Positions 22,044 to 32,872 of a stretch of 64,000 nt of DNA are shown piece by piece (position 1 is the first letter of the stretch; each line of letters opens with the position of its first letter). The position numbers and the translations under genes are program-made. The notes beneath the pieces were generated by a model. The model ran no database searches and had not been told where the DNA came from. It saw only the letters and a list, made by a program, of their open reading frames with translations. Source of the stretch: Immersiella caudata (lineage: Eukaryota; Ascomycota; Sordariomycetes; Sordariales; Lasiosphaeriaceae); the NCBI GenBank assembly GCA_030512335.1, contig JAULSU010000001.1, forward strand, positions 3,720,001 to 3,784,000, given 5' to 3'.

Positions 22044-22807
22044 GGGCTTCAATGACTCTGAGCGTTTTGGACTGACGACTAGGTAGAATAGCTGGAAGAC
22101 TTCCCAGAAGGAAACGTGAGGAAAACGCGATCAGACGACGCAGAGCTCCGAAAAAGCACGCCTGCTTTTCACTTGAATGACCAACTGCTAGCAGGTGCGA
22201 TACAGATATACCTTCGACGCTTTGTTGGAAGGTGGATCTAGGGTGTTGAGAAACAGGGAGAAGTGATGGGTTGTGGAAGGGAGTTGGGATGGGTGAGTTT
22301 TAGTGAAGGTTGCCGAGCGTCAATGCTTATTGTATACATAGGGTTAGGGTTGGGTGTGGCCCCCCAGCAAACGAACCTTTAGACATGGACAACACGCAGC
22401 GAAAGTCACTGACACATGGGATGGAGCAATTAATTCTGACGGTGAGCTTCATCACGTGCGGAAGTAAAATTTGAGACGGAAAGCTGCGACCTGTCGAGAT
22501 TCCGCAACAAATGGAGACGAATCACGTGACGTGATGGCATTGCTGCAGTGTAGGTGTGATGCAGTTTTGAGGTTTGACCACCCCCTTCTATGGGAAAGAA
22601 TCCTTGAACTCGGGAATATGAAATCGAAGAGTCACTTGCCAAATTCCTTCAAAAAATGTGACTTGCACGCATGATTTCGGCCGTTTGAACGCCAAGTTGA
22701 GAAAATTTTCCGTGTTTTCAAAGCAACACAAGTTCATAAACTTTCGCCTCTCCCATCCTTCCTTGCCTCTGTTTCTCCCTCTATAAATACTCGCCAACGA
22801 GTTGAAA
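22044..22807. promoter_or_regulatory. Divergent promoter region, NUFIP-like / rpc25
   Basis: 764 bases between divergent ATGs of two genes for RNA-machinery proteins. It includes a telomere-repeat-like element (listed separately). Upstream of rpc25 there is a CT-rich stretch and TATAAATA at 22792-22799, which is too close to the ATG (9 nt) to be an ordinary TATA box. Confidence 0.45.
22341..22354 (-). promoter_or_regulatory. Telobox-like element upstream of the NUFIP-like gene
   Basis: Plus strand reads GGGTTAGGGTTGGG; read in the direction of the minus-strand gene it is CCCAACCCTAACCC, about 300 bases before the ATG. It holds nearly two telomere repeat units. The same 14 bases in the same gene-relative orientation occur upstream of atp4 (59731-59744). 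Teloboxes in yeast and plant promoters bind TRF-like Myb factors such as Tbf1; a role here is inferred. Confidence 0.45.
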
Positions 22808-23669
22808 ATGTTCATCCTCGTAAGTCCACACATTTACACCCCCGTAGGCTTTCTGACAAGTAATTTCGCGCAAATAGACCAAAATTGCCGATCTGGTGCA
22901 GATCGCGCCAGAAGATTTTGGCAAACAGAGTCACGTTGCAATCGAGGACAATCTCAACGCCAAGTATGCAAACAAGGTGTGTGACGCCTTGCGCTGGATC
23001 TAGCCTACCCAGTCACTCACCGCCCTCTAGGTCGTCCAAAAAATTGGTCTGTTTGTGTGCCTCTGGGATATCCTCTGGACGTCCGAAGGCCTGATAGGGC
23101 AAGGCGATGGGTTCGCCAATGTCAACGGCAAGCCAGACTAAATCTCAACAATCCAGTTGTCCCACTGACCGTATTTGCAGTTGAGTGCCGCATGGTCGTC
23201 TTTCGTCCTTTCAAGGGGGAAGTAGTTGTTGCACGCATTGCGAGTCAAACGCGGGAAGGGATCAGCCGTATGCTTTGCGTCCCATTTCAGATTTCTCCGT
23301 TTGTTAATATTGCAGTCCAGTTGCCACCGATTTTTTTCACGATATTTTCGTCCCCTGGTCCGAGTTGCCTGAGGGCTCAGAATTGTACGTCCCACAATCT
23401 AACCCTCCTCTGACTTCGTCACTGATTCGCTCCCATCAAGTGAGACGAGAGAGGGTCTGTGGGTGTGGAGGGAGGATGACCAAGAGATGTTCTACGACAA
23501 TAACGAGATGGTCCGCTTCCAGGTGCTGTCTGAAGAGTGGCACGACCAGGCGCCCTCGGGCCCATTGGACTTGGCCGATCAGCCCGCAAGCGAACTGCTG
23601 CCCCCGTACAAGATCACCGGATCCATGAAAGCGCCTGGCCTCGGCTGCGCAATATGGTGGGAAGAATGA
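22808..23669 (+). CDS. rpc25: RNA polymerase III subunit Rpc25 (Rpb7-like stalk subunit)
   Basis: Six exons (22808-22819, 22878-22976, 23031-23127, 23181-23267, 23321-23384, 23441-23669) give 195 aa. The first exon codes only MFIL. Family blocks are TKIADLVQIAPEDF, CLWDILWTSEGLIGQGDG, CRMVVFRPFKGEVVVARI, DFFHDIFVPWSELPEG and the end PGLGCAIWWEE. The N-terminal half is the Rpb7 tip domain and the C-terminal half an OB fold. With Rpc17 it forms the Pol III stalk needed for initiation at tRNA and 5S genes. The third intron needs a GC donor (AACG|GCAAGC), since reading on meets TAA. The fourth intron uses the second of two AGs (TCCAG) to keep frame. All lengths then sum to a multiple of three. 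Confidence 0.93.
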
Positions 23670-23771
23670 GGGGTTGAACAGGTAACGGCGGCGGCCAGAG
23701 ACAGGATGATCCAGGATACCGGCACAACCAACGAGTTATAAAGGATGTGTATACATACAGACCGGTTTTCT

Positions 23772-24726
23772 CTATATATTGATACCCTCTAGCAGGCGTT
23801 GCTCAACGCCGTCTAGCACAGAATAATGCTCAATCACAGCGAGGTTCTCGGCCTCCGCAAGAAATTGCTTGTCTGGGTCTTGCCCCGGACCGAACATTTG
23901 ACCTGCTTGCGGACCCATCTGTCCCATCTGCTGCGCCATTTGGCTTGCGGCTGCGGTCCGTCAACAAGATTGTCGCCGAATGAATTGAGGGCCGACTTAC
24001 CATTGTTGTCGCCGAGCAGAAAGTTGAAGACAGACTGCAGGCCAAAAATGCACAAAAAGTACCAACTGATACTTGACATCCAGCGAGGATCCATATCCTT
24101 GGTCGCAACGCCCGCCTGGAGCATGCTCTTGAACTTGATGGTCAAGGGGAAGGGCAGTTTCACTGTAACAAGTCAGTCACGAAACCGGCCGTATACACAC
24201 GACAAAATGGTACCATACTTATAACATAGCCACTAAAGAAGGCATTGATCCAGCTCATGATCAAGGTGTTTGGGATGATCATGGCCATCTGGTTCTTCAT
24301 CATGCCCATCATGCCTGACATTCCGTCGGGGTCGCTCATCGGGTTGGCCGGCGGTTGGCCACGGCGCTCGGGGTCTTTGAGGTAGGCGCCGGATTGATAC
24401 GCAGTAGTCAAGGCCTCACGTCGGGCGACGAATGACGAGCGTGATAGCGCATGGAAGTTGCCGCGCACGCTCATGCCATGAAGCAACGATCGTTGTTCGC
24501 GGAGTGCCTTCTGGTCGAGCCTCTTCGGCGCTGTCTGCAGCAATACGGAAGCATAATGTCGGAGGACACCGGTCAATACCTGTATCGCGCACCGTATTAG
24601 AAGCGGACCTCATCGTTACTCGTTCGGAGAAGGGGCTGCAATTACCATAACCACCGTGATTGGTAAAAGTATCCAATAGAAGAGCTGGGGATCCCTATGG
24701 ATCGTTTGCACCGGTACTTGTGCCAT
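23772..24726 (-). CDS. emc3: ER membrane protein complex subunit 3 (EMC3)
   Basis: Four exons (24646-24726, 24219-24579, 24001-24162, 23772-23950) give 260 aa, the usual size. The start MAQVPVQTIHRDPQLFYWILLP matches the family, with the first membrane helix (FYWILLPITVVMVLTGVL). Conserved blocks are LRHYASVLLQ, MIIPNTLIMSWINAFFSGYV, LPFPLTIKFKSMLQAGV and DPRWMSSISWYFLCIFGL. EMC3 is a member of the Oxa1/YidC insertase superfamily (DUF106). It forms the hydrophilic groove through which EMC inserts tail-anchored and multipass proteins into the ER membrane. The Met-rich segment around residue ~145 (MSGMMGMMKNQM) is typical. It converges on rpc25 with only 102 bases between stops and diverges from spc2. 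Confidence 0.95.
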
Positions 24727-24998
24727 TTTCGCAGTGTCTGGAGCTTGCGAAGTTGAGATGTCGTTGAGTTTAGAGCTCGCTAACAGTTCAAACGAGGCGC
24801 GGCGCAGCGCCGCATCGATTGACAGGGGTCTCCAGTGACTTGTAACTGTGGCCCCACATGGACGGGAGCCAATGTGGCCTTTCCCCAAGCCAGATCCCAC
24901 AAGCTTACCTCCAAACCACCTCACCAAGGTGTCCGCTCCCACAACAACCACAACACAGGCGCGCGCGCACAAACAGGCACGCATCCCCAAACGCAGCC
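24727..24998. promoter_or_regulatory. 272-bp bidirectional promoter, emc3 / spc2
   Basis: The two ATGs point away from each other with 272 bases between. Both products act at the ER membrane in protein biogenesis, so co-regulation is plausible. GC-rich palindromic stretches (GCGGCGCAGCGCCGC near 24800) and an alternating CG run (GCGCGCGCGC near 24960) are visible; no factor site is assigned. Confidence 0.5.
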
Positions 24999-25761
24999 AT
25001 GGCGTCCCAAGAAAAAATCTCCGTCTACAACCTCGCAGGTGAACAACCCCATCCCCTAAGGTCGCTTCGTCCCTCTCTTACATGGTCACTGACACGCAAC
25101 CCCAGACCTTAAAAACACCTCCGACGATGCTATCCCCAACTACCTAAACTCTCTCAAATTCCGGCAATCCCACCGCCTCACCGACATCCGCCTAACCCTC
25201 GGCTACGGCGCCCTCGCAATCGCCGCCGCCTGTCTCGGCTGGGACTACAAATTCGGCTTCGACGCCACGAAATACTACACCGCGGCCGCCGTCGCGCTCT
25301 ACTCCCTACTCAACGGCGCTTTAACTCTCTGGATATTCTACGTCGAGCGCGGGACCATCTACGAGGGCACCGCACCCTCTAGCGCAGGCGGCGACACGAT
25401 CCGCATCAGCACGCACACCAAGAAGAATGTGCCCGAGTATAATGTGACGGTTGAAGTAACGGGCAAGGATGGGAAGAAGAAGGGCAAGGTTGAGGTGACG
25501 AAGCCGTTTACAGAGTGGTTTGATGCTACGGGGCATTTTGTGGCGGCTCCGTTTCAGAGCGTGTTGGCGACGGCGGTTCCGGCGGTAGGCAAAGCGGATC
25601 CGAAGAGGGTGGCAGGGCCGAAGGAGGGGGCAGCGGCGACGACGACGACGACGTATACACCGGAGATTTTGGAGGCGCTGGCAGCGGGTACCCTAGGGTC
25701 TGAGACGTCGGGGGCGGAGCCAAAGAGTGGGAAGAAGGGTGAGAGGCGGAGGAAGGCGTGA
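24999..25761 (+). CDS. spc2: Signal peptidase complex subunit 2 (Spc2/SPCS2)
   Basis: Two exons (24999-25038 and 25106-25761) give 231 aa. The N-terminus MASQEKISVYNLADLKNTSDD is soluble. Two membrane helices follow (LGYGALAIAAACLGW, about residues 45-65, and YTAAAVALYSLLNGALTLWI, about 75-100), then a cytosolic C-terminal domain with YVERGTIYEG, NVPEYNVTVEV and a Lys-rich stretch (GKDGKKKGKVEVTKPF). A Thr run and a basic tail (KKGERRRKA) end it. Spc2 is a noncatalytic subunit that links signal peptidase to the Sec61 channel. Family length and topology fit. The tail beyond ~170 is low complexity and species-specific. Confidence 0.93.
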
Positions 25762-26221
25762 GAATATGGAGAACCGAAGCTATGTTTACAAGGGAAAACA
25801 GAAAAGACTGCTAAATTGGATGGTAGTCCCAATGCCTATCATGTGCGCCAGGATAATGGGATGCCACAGCAGGGGCCAATGGAGTTGCAGCCCCAGTGTC
25901 GAATACATCGTCGCCAGATTTTTGTTCTAAGCTCAGTTTCTGGTACGTGTACTCTAGAATTTGTCACGCAGGCTCTTTCCTATGTGTCTGCGGAGATGCC
26001 GGTAAAAGGGGAAATAAAAGATAGAGATACCCATCATTGTGCTGCCTTCCGTTGCCATGTGTCCAACCAAGTCAAAGCCAGCGCCAGATGCCAAGGATGC
26101 CTCTTTATTCCCAGTCTAACATTTACGCTCCCCTCCTGAGAGGACAACACCCCTCGATGCTACAGATTCAACCACATTTATTGTGTTCCTCCATTGTCAA
26201 GACGGCCGCTACATACAGGCC
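25762..26221. other. Convergent 3' region, spc2 / mms19
   Basis: 460 bases between the two stops, expected to hold both 3' UTRs. No coding signal. Confidence 0.5.
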
Positions 26222-29200
26222 TCACTTCACCTTCGCCCAGCTTCCCCTTGCTAACCGCGCAGCCTGCCTCACCTCACGCACAGCATCACCGCAGGCAAGG
26301 GCCAACACCCGCTGCAGCCTCGGCGAGTGCGAGAGCAGGTATCTTTCCTCAAACTTCTTCGGTATCGCGGCCAACGCCTGCAGCACAAGTTTCCTCGCAC
26401 TTGTTTCGCTGGGATCCTTCTTGGTGCTCGACTGGGCCTTGGACAGACTCTCTTCGTAGACGCCGACCGTTCCACCTATGATAGCCTTCAGGTGGCTCTT
26501 GAGCGCATCCGGCTCGTTTGCGAGAATTTCTACCAAGACTTCGAGCGCTGCGGCAAGTTGCTGCCCCGAGATGTTGCCGCGGTCGGTCAGCGTCGTGATG
26601 AGCAGCCGAATGAGGGTCTCCACATCAGCTTCGTAAACGTTGAAGGCGCAGTTGCTGACCATCGAGAGAATCGCAGCTCTGTACCTCGCCGCAGCAGCAG
26701 GGCCATTTTCGGACGGTAGAGCTAGGGGGTACAGCGGCTTTGCAATTTGGCTGTATGCCCACTGCTTATAGAAGCGCCGGACAACCGCGTGGTTTTCGGC
26801 GCTGTGAAGTTCGCTGTCCTTGACCAAGACCCCCAGAGAGCGCGAGACTACTTCACCAACATGGTCACTCGCGATGGCCGCCTTCAGCACTGGGACCAGG
26901 TCAAGCACGTTCTTGTCTTGCCTCGCCACCGCTCCCGCAAAAATGTGCATAGCTATCATGTTGAGAGACTCGAATGCGCCGAGGTCGACATCTGACGCAG
27001 CGGACGCCTTCAGCTCATCTGACCAAGTGCAAAGCACTTGCTTCATCGTCTGCGATTCGGGGTCAGCAGTTGATGCTCCTCCCTTGTACTTGTTGGCCAG
27101 TATCAAGGCAACCGAGGCGCGGATCTCTCTTTGGTGCAAATGGTGAGATTCGAGCTGCGGCGGATGGCACATGACAGTTTCTGCTACTCCTCCGGGGTTA
27201 TACTACCAAAGCATTATTAGTAAGTTCCTCGCTGTTGAAGAACCGACCACTCACCAGCTCAACCATGGCGCCAGGCCAGAGACCTTCCAGAACACCACGG
27301 GTCAGCAGCTCTGCGAAAGGCGAGGCGTTCTGGCCTGAAGATGCTGCACTCCCTCCCGAAAAAAAGGTAAAAGCCTCGTTGGCCAAGTTACAGGACGTCT
27401 GGAGCTTCTCATCGAGACTGCGGATGATGGATGCTGCAATGTTCGCAACTTGCGCCAGGAGTCGCCCACTCCATACTCCTTGCGATTCTGTTCCGGCAGC
27501 TGCCAATCGATAAAGGCATCTCACGATGAACAGGCTGAGCCGGAGGAACTGGCGGTACGCCTCTGGATCATCTTCACCGATGCTGGTCAGCCTCAGGTCT
27601 GACGCCTCACCTGATTTGAGCTGCTGGACCCAGTTGTCTGGGAGGTTTTCGAACTCTTGTACCCAGTTTGTGTCGTCCCTTGAAAATGAGACTAGGGTGT
27701 CCGTCGAGTGTTTCGCAATGCATGCGTCCCGGAAAAACAGCAGCCCGGCATGCAACGCGCCAATAACATAAGAGTCAGCGAGGGACCGCTCGTGGGGCTC
27801 AGCTGGGCTTCCACTCCCCGCGACTGGGAAAAGCTCGAGGAGGGTAGCAGTAAAGGTGATAAAGTGCTGAAGCGGCGAGAATGATCTCGACGGGGCAGAG
27901 CCGCCAACCACTTTGTGCGGAAGCTCGGAACAGCCAACGAAGGCCAACCTGAACAAGAGGTCTCGCAAAGCGTCCAGTGAGTAGCTCGAAGCGTTCGCCC
28001 AATCCCGTTTTTGAATCTCCGCCTTAGCTCTGCGAGCGAATTCTTCATAGGCTGGCGTGTAACTCGAGCTAGCTGTGCGGAGTGCAAGCTGTGCTTCCTC
28101 TTCTAGGCTTGCGTCATTCGCAGCATTGTCATTCGAGCTCAACGTCAAGCCCTTGACAAGAATTTGAATCAGGAGGGTGCAAATCTCCGCGCAGGTCTTC
28201 TCTGAGCAAAGAAGTGCGGTCTCTCCGTCTAGTTGAACCGTCTGTTGGCTGACCAGCAGAGCAAGGCCCTGGAGAACTTGCTTGAGAACATCTGTGTTCT
28301 CTTTGCTGGATTCGCTGGACTTCGCGGCCCAGGTACTTAAATAAATGTCGTGGGACAAGGCATCTAAAGGCGCCGTCGGTTCTGTCTTCAGTTGTTCCAC
28401 GTCTTCAAGATGACCTTGTGACCTGTTCTTCACCAAGCCCGATCGAGCCTTCAGCGTCGAGTTGAGAATGAGAAGAAGGTCTTTCGTGTGGGAGGGGGAC
28501 TTCGGCTGCCGGAAGTTCTGTCGGAGGCAGTCAAGCAACGCAGCGCTCTCAAGAACGTAGCCTCGAACGTTCGCCGTAATAACTGTCATGACAAGCAAGC
28601 CAGCTTGCTTGGTGTATGTTGGGTTTGCGAGATCTTCCCTGCAATCCTTAAAGACGGTGTCGATGTAGCTTTTCAGCAAAGCTACATCCAACTTCTGCGT
28701 CTTGGATCCATCGAGTTTCTTGGCGATAGCTCGAAGGACGTCCAACGTGGCATCGATCGTTTCTTTCACTTCTCCATTTCGAACCTCGTATTTCAGGGAT
28801 CCCCATATTTTCTCAATGTAGGGCACAAGGCTAGCCTGTGGGTGCTCATAACGCTCTACGCATGCCTTGATGGTTCTCATTATGTCGAGCTGCATGGAGT
28901 CAGCATTCAAACCATGTTTTCACACCACACAGCTTTGGTAACGGAGGTCTCTTGGTTAGCAACTTACCTTGACGGCTACCGTAACCGCATCGCCTTGATC
29001 AAGCTTCTGCATCAAAAATGGAAAAGCGAAGGGCGCGACACGCTGGTGAGCGGCAAAACAGCTTCGTACAGCCTCCTTGAGGTCGTCGGCAGTAATTCCG
29101 ATGGGCGTAGATGAGCTCTTTAGTGAAATGGGGAAATATGCGGAGAATGTCTTGAAGAGCTCATCAGCGACTTCGGTAGATGGCGAATAATCGGCAACAA

Positions 29201-30024
29201 GAATGGCGAGGATTTTGAACCACAGCATGAGATTTCTCGGATCTCTTTCGTGTTGGCATAGCTGAAGAAGGTCGACAATAAAGCCGCACGACGAGCCGTG
29301 CTTGTGCTGCAGCTCACTGCTGACAGCTGGATCCTGGATCAAGCTCCGGAAAAGCTCATAAATCTCAAGTCTCGTTGCCACGCTTTGTAACCGAAAGTCT
29401 TCTTTCAGTTTGCAGACATCTTCAAGCATCTTGACACCCATATCAGGCTTGAACCCCTTCATCCCGAATAATTGCCTGAGAGCTTTGGTGGAAGCTGTGA
29501 TGCCGGCCTTGTGGTCGTACGAGAACATGGCGCCGAAGAAGCCTACCAGGAAGACAACTGTTGTGCAAGTCAGCACAACAACCTCGCAGATGAAATGAAT
29601 GCACCTACTCTGATCGGCTCGCAAGATGTTTTTGTCGAGTGCCTCAAGAGTTCCCGCAAGGAACCCGAGAGCTACCACAGAGTCAACATCATGAGCAAAC
29701 ACCTTCTTGCCCCTTTTACAGGGACGGTACCTTTTGCTCGAGCAATGATATCGCCGCTCCCTCCGTCATCGCCATCCTCCATCTGGTCATCGTCTCCTGC
29801 CTGCGCCCTGCTCATCCACGGCTGAACCGAAGCAGCCCAGTTCCCAACAGTTGCCCTGTTTGCATTTGAGGCCTCAATCTCTATCCAAGTCTTAGCAAAA
29901 CAACTTCTGAAGCGTTGTATCATTCTCACAACGCACCCTTTGCCGCTTTCTTGGCGATTTCGAGTTGGAGGGGTTCTTCATCCGTCAACACGTACTGCAG
30001 CGCCCAATCCTTGAAGTTTGCCAT
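26222..30024 (-). CDS. mms19: Mms19/Met18, cytosolic Fe-S cluster targeting adaptor
   Basis: Six exons (29930-30024, 29731-29855, 29609-29671, 28968-29557, 27255-28889, 26222-27202) give 1,162 aa. The N-terminus MANFKDWALQYVLTDEE is the Mms19 start, then ATVGNWAASVQPWM, ALGFLAGTLEALDKN, LVGFFGAMFSYDHKAGI and FQ-like HEAT repeats. The C-terminal Mms19 domain has KQWAYSQIAKPLYPLAL and LIRLLITTL, ending in HEAT-like helices (LVLQALAAIPKKFEERYLL). The protein is an all-helical solenoid that brings Fe-S clusters from the CIA machinery (Cia1, Cia2) to client enzymes such as XPD helicase, DNA polymerases and primase. The first two introns were set by frame: a GTGAGA donor after AAGGGTGCGTT, and a GTAG acceptor before CTCTCGGG. 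Exon sum is divisible by three. Divergent from mtd1. Confidence 0.92.
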
Positions 30025-30978
30025 TATGAAGGATTGTGGGCTGCGGTAGACAATATGTTGCCTCTGAAGTAAGACTCAGGTTCTAGATGAGGCAAATTTG
30101 CGCGGTTGACGGCGTGATGTTGGTTTTGGTCCTGAGCTGGGTTGAAGCGCCGTTATCGCCCGAACACCCCGCCGTTATCGCGTGTGAAACCTTAAGATGA
30201 TGCTGCCGTTTAATGTTACCAGCCGTTAAAATCCCGCCTAACTGTTTTTGGCAGATTTTTATTTTTTTGGCAGGTTCAGATGAAGCTGTTTACCAAGACC
30301 AATGCACGCATTTCCAGGCCCAAAACTGAATGGCATCAATTTCCCATTTCATTCATGATCTATCGGTCAATATCCGCAATCATATCTGCCCTTTAACACC
30401 GCGAAGGGAGCAGGAGCGATGGGCAGGCTTCCCAAGCCGGGTGGGCGCTAAAGGTTAATCAGCGGGAACACTAATCCTGGAAAAGTAGGAGAGGTCTGGG
30501 GCGCTGAGGGGTCGAAATTTTTTTGCCTGCGAGTTCCGGACAGGAGGGGCCTAGGCGGCTGTTTGCGAGTCGAGTGAAGGCATAAGCATTGCCGGTTATA
30601 TGTATTTTAGGGAGGCCAAAATCTCTCAAAAAACTTGTCAAACTACGTGTCTACACATTCTTTTCACATTGAACTTTACTACACATCGGCTAGGTACTTT
30701 CACTGACGTTCCAGAGTCTCACTTTTTGTTAGACGTTGCAAATCGCGGGGTACAAAGGTAAACTTTCCAGCGGCACGCCTCATCCTTTTCCGTTTTGAGT
30801 CACAAGCCACTTACATGATGCTGCTTGAAAACCTCCCGTTTTATTCTCATGAATAATCTCAATTTTTCTGAGGAATTGGTGGACAGCATGACAAGATATG
30901 AGGAAATTGTTAGCCTCAGCTAACAGACTCCCCAGAAATCTCCATTCTTGGAAGGTTTTTCGACGCCAGCTTCGCACC
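30025..30978. promoter_or_regulatory. Divergent promoter region, mms19 / mtd1
   Basis: 954 bases. Near mtd1 there is GCTAACAG...CCCCAG (about 30919-30935), a good branch site and 3' splice site, so the mtd1 leader may contain an intron with a donor around 30766. The element GCCGTTATCGC occurs twice near 30151-30180. No gene. Confidence 0.4.
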
Positions 30979-31994
30979 ATGGCGACTCCTGATGTGCCCA
31001 AGACCTGCAAGGTCATCCTGGCCGACACCATCGCCAAGAAGCTCCTCGGCGAGGTCAGGGAGATGCTCACCAAGGGCGAGCAGGCAAAGAAGCCAACTCT
31101 CGCTGCCTTCCTCGCCAACGACGACCCTGCGGCCGGCCAGTACGCCGAGTGGTCCAAAAAGACATGTGAGGAGAACGGCTTCGGCTTCGACCTGCGCAAG
31201 GTCAACAAGGAGGTCCTAGAGGAAGCCATCGTCGCCGCTAACCAAGACGACGCCATCGACGGCATCATCGTCTACTACCCCATCTGGACCAACAACCAGC
31301 AGCAAGACCGATATATCCAAGAGACCGTCGCCCTCTCCAAGGACGTCGAAGGTCTCTGCCACACCCACCTCTTCAACATGTACCACAACGTGCGCTTCCT
31401 CGACCCTCCCACCAACCGCAAAAAGTCCATCCTCCCCTGCACCCCCCTGGCCATCGTCAAGGCCCTCGAGCACCTCCAAATTTACAACCCCATCCTCGCC
31501 TACGGCAACCGCCTCTTCGGCAAGACCATCACCGTCATCAACCGCAGCGAGGTCAACGGCCGACCCCTCGCCGCCCTCCTCGCCAACGACGGCGCCACCG
31601 TCTACAGCGTTGACATCACCGGTGTGCAGGTCTTCACCCGTGGCGAAGGCATCCGCCAGCCGCGCCACCAGGTCCTCGACAAGGAAGGGTGGGGCCTCAA
31701 GGACGTCCTTCCTCTCAGCGATGTCGTCATCGGCGGTGTGCCCACCGAGAACTTCAAGGTCCCAACAGAGTTGATCCGCGATGGCGCGGTGTGCATCAAC
31801 TTCTCGAGCTATCGCAACTTTGACGGGCCAGCCGTCAAGGAGAAGGCGAGCATCTATGTGCCAAGTATTGGCAAGGTGACGATTGCCGTGCTGTTGAGGA
31901 ATTTGGTTGTAAGTATGCTTTGCTCGGAGCCTCAGGGGTATTTGCTGACATTGTTTTCTAGAGATTAATCGACAACCGGAGTGCCCAAGAATAA
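30979..31994 (+). CDS. mtd1: Methylenetetrahydrofolate dehydrogenase (NAD+), Mtd1 type
   Basis: Two exons (30979-31908 and 31962-31994) give 320 aa, matching the known size of yeast Mtd1. The second exon codes only RLIDNRSAQE. Motifs: AGQYAEWSKKTCEENGF, DGIIVYYPIW (folate site), ILPCTPLAIVKAL, the Rossmann segment GKTITVINRSEVNGRPLAALL, and YVPSIGKVTIAVLLRN. The enzyme oxidises 5,10-methylene-THF to 5,10-methenyl-THF with NAD+ in the cytosol, feeding purine synthesis. It is monofunctional, lacking the cyclohydrolase and synthetase domains of the C1-THF synthases. An in-frame ATG at 30898 would add 27 residues resembling a presequence, but that stretch probably lies partly in a leader intron. 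Confidence 0.94.
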
Positions 31995-32872
31995 GGAGCA
32001 GAAAAAAGTACTTGGCAAGATTGCCTAGTCAGTGTAGATGTAAACACCAGGAAAAACAACGTAAAAGATTCACCGTCTCTCTGTATCAGAATAGGCGTGG
32101 TAACACCAGTCCGAAAGCCGTTGGAACAGTTTAGGATGTGATGGAGTTTGATTAATGCTGTTCCGGTAACAACCTCGTCATCGAAATGTTCGCTGGACAA
32201 CACAGGTATTCTCCGTTCATTCTCGTACAACTACCACACCCGCCGCTCCACCCAACCCGGCAGTTCACCAACGCTCAATCCCCTCTCCTGAATAAATATT
32301 TGTAAAGTAACAAGATCAGAATCTGGGGTATCGAACCAAAAGGACCAACAACCAGCGCATAAATATCTTCCTCTGGCTTTCCCCGTTTTGACCTTGACCA
32401 GCGCCCTGCCAGTCAGAACCATGCTCGCCAACGTAGAATCCAGCAAACACCCTCAAACAACAGCTCCGTCTAAAAAAAACAATGTCGAGATGGGTATTAG
32501 CCAAAAACAAAAAAAAAAAACAAGAAGCGGCCCAGTCTGTTTCATGATCACTGGACGCAACTCCAAGAGGTTGAAGAGAATAACAGGTCGGTCGTCAGAA
32601 AATCTGAGCAGGCCAAGCCCCAATGGTCAGGGTGGGAGAGGAAACCTCCCACCACAGTCGCTTGCCCACCGCAACTCGTAATAACATCTTTTCGCTTCGT
32701 ATCGGTTTCAGCCGTATATGTATGTGATCATATCGCATTGACGTCGTCGGCAGTCGAACCCGTAGCAGCCCGCCAAAAGCAACCAAACGCCCGTCGCTTG
32801 AAAATGTTTGAATCAGCACCAACCATCCCCCGCACTGGTCAGCCCCTTGCTGAGTCTGGGAGTGTTGGTTTC
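31995..32872. other. Convergent 3' region after mtd1
   Basis: 878 bases to the stop of the next minus-strand gene. An A-rich run (about 32507-32520) and short T/A tracts are visible. No coding signal on either strand. Confidence 0.45.

Noticed and set aside
20211..22055. Long plus-strand frames opposite the CCCH gene
   Set aside because: Antisense shadows of Pro/Gln-rich codons in the real minus-strand gene.
30898..30978. Upstream in-frame ATG giving Mtd1 a presequence-like extension
   Set aside because: The stretch contains GCTAAC followed by CCCCAG, so it is probably cut by a leader intron, and the shorter form matches the 320-aa family length.
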